Positions 14,531-16,875 of a DNA stretch of 16,875 nucleotides are shown piece by piece. The stretch is taken from positions 1 through 16,875 of the forward strand of contig CAMPAP010000151.1 in the NCBI GenBank assembly GCA_946631935.1. The letters are read 5' to 3'. Source of the DNA: an uncultured Lachnospiraceae bacterium. Lineage in GTDB: Bacteria; Bacillota; Clostridia; Lachnospirales; Lachnospiraceae. A program made the translations under genes and the position numbers. Below the pieces are notes generated by a model. The model ran no database searches and had not been told where the DNA came from. It worked only from the letters and a program-made list of their open reading frames with translations. Position 1 is the first letter of the stretch. Every line of letters starts with the position of its first letter.

Positions 14531-15673
14531 ATGAAGGAAATATCATATGACGGCCTCAGAGAATTGCCGGCAGATTCATATGAGCTTATAGACATAAGGG
14601 ATGAAGGACTTACGGCATACGGAATGATACCCGGGGCACTCCATGTATATGTCGAAGATCTTGAAAACAGCAGCTTTTTGGCGGATATTCCAAAAGATAA
14701 GAAGCTCATTTTTTACTGTGAGATAGGGCGCAAGTCAAGGGAGATAGATGATACACTTTCTTTTCTTGATGGCAGGGACTGCTACAGCCTTTCGGAAGGT
14801 TATGTGGGGTACGTCAGATCTCATATGAGCACTCCGGCAGAAATGGAAGAAAAAAGAAAGACCGCAGAAGAGAGCATACAAAAAAAATTCCATAAGCAGC
14901 TTTTTTCACCTTTCGCAAAAGCCTGCAAGACATATGATCTTATTGAAGACGGCGATCGTATTGCGGTATGCATATCCGGCGGTAAGGATTCCATGCTTAT
15001 GGCAAAACTGTTCCAGGAGATAAAGCGCCACAGGCAGAAGGAATTTGAACTTACTTTTCTTGTAATGGATCCCGGCTACAACAGTGAAAACAGGGCTCTT
15101 ATCGAAAGCAACGCCGGGGCCCTTGGGATTCCGGTCACGATATTTGAAAGTACCATATTTGATACGGTTGATACCATAGATAAAAATCCATGTTATCTGT
15201 GTGCAAGGATGAGAAGGGGATATCTGTACAGTAAGGCAAAGGAACTTGGATGTAATAAGATAGCCCTGGGACATCATTATGACGATGTGATCGAGACCAT
15301 ACTTATGGGGATGATCCATGGCGCCCAGATCCAGACAATGATGCCGAAACTTCACAGTACCAACTTCGAGGGAATGGAACTTATCAGACCGATGTATCTT
15401 GTCAGGGAAGCAGATATATGCGCATGGAGGGATTATAATGACCTTCATTTTCTTCAGTGTGCATGTCATTTTACAGATACCTGTACAACATGTCATGAAG
15501 ACGGTACCACATCAAGTAAGAGGCTGGAAACGAAGAAACTCATTGCAGAACTTAAAAAGACAAATCCTTTTATCGAGTCCAACATCTTCAGAAGTGTAGA
15601 GAATGTCAATCTTGATACGGTGATAGAATACAAGAAGGATGGTGTAAGGCACAATTTTCTTGATGAATACTGA
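14531..15673 (+). CDS. Rhodanese-TtcA fusion, predicted tRNA thiolation enzyme
   Basis: This 380-residue protein joins two domains. Residues 1-100 form a rhodanese domain with the active loop CEIGRKS (Cys63 expected to carry persulfide sulfur). After a helical linker (100-135), residues 136-360 form an N-type PP-loop ATPase of the TtcA family: SGGKDS (149-154), CYLC (221-224), GHHYDD (247-252), then a second Cys group (Cys310, Cys312, Cys318, Cys321). TtcA makes 2-thiocytidine in tRNA with an iron-sulfur cluster held by Cys residues; related enzymes thiolate other positions, so the exact target is open. The fused rhodanese could deliver sulfur directly (inference). GGGGAG lies 8 bases before the ATG. 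The HAD gene follows after 80 bases, perhaps co-transcribed. Confidence 0.88.
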   Translation: MKEISYDGLRELPADSYELIDIRDEGLTAYGMIPGALHVYVEDLENSSFLADIPKDKKLIFYCEIGRKSREIDDTLSFLDGRDCYSLSEGYVGYVRSHMSTPAEMEEKRKTAEESIQKKFHKQLFSPFAKACKTYDLIEDGDRIAVCISGGKDSMLMAKLFQEIKRHRQKEFELTFLVMDPGYNSENRALIESNAGALGIPVTIFESTIFDTVDTIDKNPCYLCARMRRGYLYSKAKELGCNKIALGHHYDDVIETILMGMIHGAQIQTMMPKLHSTNFEGMELIRPMYLVREADICAWRDYNDLHFLQCACHFTDTCTTCHEDGTTSSKRLETKKLIAELKKTNPFIESNIFRSVENVNLDTVIEYKKDGVRHNFLDEY

Positions 15674-15764
15674 TGGTGCGGCTATTTCGGTTAAGGTTTT
15701 ACAAAAGGAGTTCAGGGTTGATATAAAAGAAGCGGATTTGCAGGAGCATATATATGCATCGTAA
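15663..15764 (+). CDS. Small ORF of 33 residues, doubtful
   Basis: An ATG-started frame begins inside the last codons of the rhodanese-TtcA gene (ATG 15663-15665) and ends with TAA at 15762-15764, overlapping the HAD gene start by 11 bases. It fills the whole gap between these genes. The product would be charged and partly helical, with SVKVLQKEFRVDIKEADL in the middle. There is no ribosome binding site at the ATG, so only re-initiation after the upstream stop could express it. I recognise no family. It may be chance, a coupling peptide or a relic. Confidence 0.2.
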   Translation: MNTDGAAISVKVLQKEFRVDIKEADLQEHIYAS

Positions 15765-16497
15765 CTTTATTTTTGATTTGGATCAGACATTGCTTGATTT
15801 CCATGCTTCGGAATATAAAGCACTCGGAATTGTGCTGATGGCTAACGGATTATCTTTTTCAGAGAAGATATATCAGGCTTTTAAAGATTATAACAAAGCT
15901 CTTTGGCTGGAACTTGAAAAAGGAACTATCACAAGGCAGGAGCTCTTTATTAAAAGATTTCAGTACATTTTTTCACAGTGCGAAGGATGTGTATCGAATC
16001 TTGATCCGCTGAAGATCAACGGTGATTTCATCCGGACCATGTCTGTGAACGGTGTTTTAATGGACGGAGCCTTGGAATTTGTCAGAAAGGTAAAAGATAA
16101 TATTCCGGATGCCAGGATCTTTATTGCCTCTAACGGAGCTGCCATGAACGCAAAGGGCCGGATGGCTTCTACAGGACTTGATAAGTATACAGATGATTTG
16201 TTTATCAGCGAAGATCTGGGGGTGACAAAGCCGGACAAAGCGTTTTTCGATATTTGCTTTGAAAGGATTTCGGAACCAAGATCATCGTGCATTATGATAG
16301 GAGATTCACTTACTTCTGATATGCTGGGTGCAAAAAATGCTTCCATAGATTCAGTCTGGTTTATGCCTTCAGGTGACATCGAAAAATCTGTGATCGAATA
16401 TGATATTGATCATGTGGCGGCATCTTTTGACGAACTATATTTGGTCCTTGAAAAGTGGTCCATATCACTGCATGACATCCATGTACACTTCAAATGA
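15754..16497 (+). CDS. HAD-family hydrolase, YjjG-like nucleotidase/phosphatase
   Basis: This 247-residue cytosolic protein is a haloacid dehalogenase-type phosphohydrolase with a helical cap. Motif I is FDLDQTLLD (nucleophile Asp8, acid/base Asp10), motif II is IASNG with Ser126, motif III is VTKPDKAFF with Lys159, and motif IV is IGDSLTSDMLGAKNA with Asp184 and Asp189. The cap lies between motifs I and II (about 15-105). Sequence and length fit the YjjG/YfnB subgroup, which dephosphorylates nucleoside monophosphates including non-canonical ones; substrate remains an inference. AGGAG lies 7 bases before the ATG. The last residues (about 236-247, HDIHVHFK end) look like an extension beyond the usual fold. 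The ACT-domain gene follows about 108 bases later. Confidence 0.9.
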   Translation: MHRNFIFDLDQTLLDFHASEYKALGIVLMANGLSFSEKIYQAFKDYNKALWLELEKGTITRQELFIKRFQYIFSQCEGCVSNLDPLKINGDFIRTMSVNGVLMDGALEFVRKVKDNIPDARIFIASNGAAMNAKGRMASTGLDKYTDDLFISEDLGVTKPDKAFFDICFERISEPRSSCIMIGDSLTSDMLGAKNASIDSVWFMPSGDIEKSVIEYDIDHVAASFDELYLVLEKWSISLHDIHVHFK

Positions 16498-16615
16498 AGA
16501 GATATATCTATTTGATGTAACGGTAGACGGAACGGATGATTTTCCTTATAATTATCGTCTTGAAGGAATTGAGAAAGGACTTCCGGCAGTTGGGAGGAAC
16601 TACAGATGGAACTGA
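16481..16615 (+). CDS. Small ORF of 44 residues between HAD and ACT genes, doubtful
   Basis: This frame starts at ATG 16481 (an alternative ATG is at 16472) inside the end of the HAD gene and stops at 16613-16615, overlapping the first bases of the ACT-domain gene. The peptide is acidic and looks protein-like (EEIYLFDVTVDGTDDF, then a Tyr- and Gly-containing end), but I do not recognise it. No ribosome binding site precedes either ATG. It may be the remnant C terminus of a lost gene, a coupled small protein, or chance. It accounts for the gene-poor stretch 16498-16605. Confidence 0.25.
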   Translation: MYTSNEEIYLFDVTVDGTDDFPYNYRLEGIEKGLPAVGRNYRWN

Positions 16616-16875
16616 AGAAAATTGATTATAAACTTACTGTTTGTAAAGTGACAGACGTATCGTGTATCAACACAGAGTCCGATTTCTATTTTATAGGTAA
16701 GACGGATGAAGAATTGTCGCTTGTATGTAAAACGGAAGATACGCCACAAATCACGCTCGAACGTGATGATGGGTGGAGAGGCTTTCGTATTCAAGGAGTT
16801 CTCGATTTTTCATTGATCGGTATTCTTTCAAAACTGTCCGGTATACTTGCGGAGCATAAGATAGGAATCTTTGCA
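16606..16875 (+). CDS. ACT-domain protein (CASTOR-type ACT), 5' part
   Basis: A frame opens at ATG 16606 and is still open at the window end, giving the first 90 residues. GGGAGG lies 8 bases before the ATG, an excellent ribosome binding site. The sequence matches small ACT-domain proteins common in Firmicutes: MELKKIDYKLTVCKV at the start, FYFIGKTDEELSLVC in the middle, then ERDDGWRGFRIQGVLDFSLI, leading into SKLSGILAEHKIGIFA. Such proteins are usually about 125-135 residues and are built of two ACT-like units that may bind amino acids; their cellular role is not settled. The rest of the gene lies right of the window. The domain call is from recognition of the family pattern. Confidence 0.85.
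   Translation, partial: MELKKIDYKLTVCKVTDVSCINTESDFYFIGKTDEELSLVCKTEDTPQITLERDDGWRGFRIQGVLDFSLIGILSKLSGILAEHKIGIFA

Noticed and set aside
14906..15496. Minus-strand frame of 196 residues
   Set aside because: It is antisense to the PP-loop domain of the TtcA fusion, without recognisable motifs.
15960..16379. Minus-strand frame of 139 residues
   Set aside because: It is antisense to the HAD gene, which has all four catalytic motifs.
1..16875. CRISPR arrays, insertion sequences, phage genes, tRNA or rRNA
   Set aside because: No direct-repeat arrays with spacers, transposase motifs, terminal inverted repeats or RNA-gene patterns were seen.

Overview
The window looks like a chromosomal segment of a Gram-positive clostridium of the Lachnospiraceae type, perhaps close to Butyrivibrio or Pseudobutyrivibrio. 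That placement is an inference from gene content and style: a CUT1 sugar ABC transporter, a YesL/DUF624 protein, an AraC regulator, a 7TM HD-GYP receptor, a LacI-sensor GGDEF/EAL protein, purine-rich AGGAGG-type ribosome binding sites and moderate GC. No rRNA, tRNA, CRISPR array, transposase or phage gene was found.

Layout. (1) 1-370: the 3' end of a sugar ABC transporter permease gene, followed by a compact, apparently structured RNA element (377-461) and a strong bidirectional terminator (492-521). (2) 556-2263, minus strand: a yesL-like membrane protein gene followed by an AraC-family regulator gene, probably one transcript and probably linked to carbohydrate uptake. (3) 2444-10591, plus strand: a tightly packed run of eight genes. 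The first six are a MoxR AAA+ ATPase, a DUF58 protein, a DUF4381-like single-pass protein, two membrane-anchored von Willebrand A proteins (BatA- and BatB-like) and a membrane TPR protein with a long acidic tail (BatC-like). They are followed without a visible terminator by a 7TM HD-GYP protein and an acyltransferase-3 membrane protein. (4) 10600-13308, minus strand: a soluble sugar-sensor/GGDEF/EAL protein that converges on the acyltransferase gene with only 8 bases between stop codons. (5) 13457-14365, minus strand: a PrsW-type membrane protease with two C-terminal zinc ribbons. It diverges, from a palindromic double -10 region, from (6) 14531-16875, plus strand: a rhodanese-TtcA fusion, a HAD hydrolase of the YjjG type, and the start of an ACT-domain protein that runs off the window. 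Two very small ORFs lie at the junctions in block 6.

How the genes may work together. In known MoxR/DUF58/VWA loci the ATPase acts as a chaperone-like partner of the VWA proteins, often in envelope stress or complex maturation. Here the cassette appears transcriptionally fused to a predicted c-di-GMP phosphodiesterase (HD-GYP) and an envelope acyltransferase. A second predicted c-di-GMP phosphodiesterase (EAL), attached to a LacI-type sugar-binding sensor, sits immediately downstream on the other strand. The most interesting reading, which is an inference, is an envelope-maintenance module under c-di-GMP and carbohydrate control. Other items worth attention are the rhodanese-TtcA fusion, the zinc-ribbon PrsW protein and the structured RNA element with repeated tandem G-A motifs.
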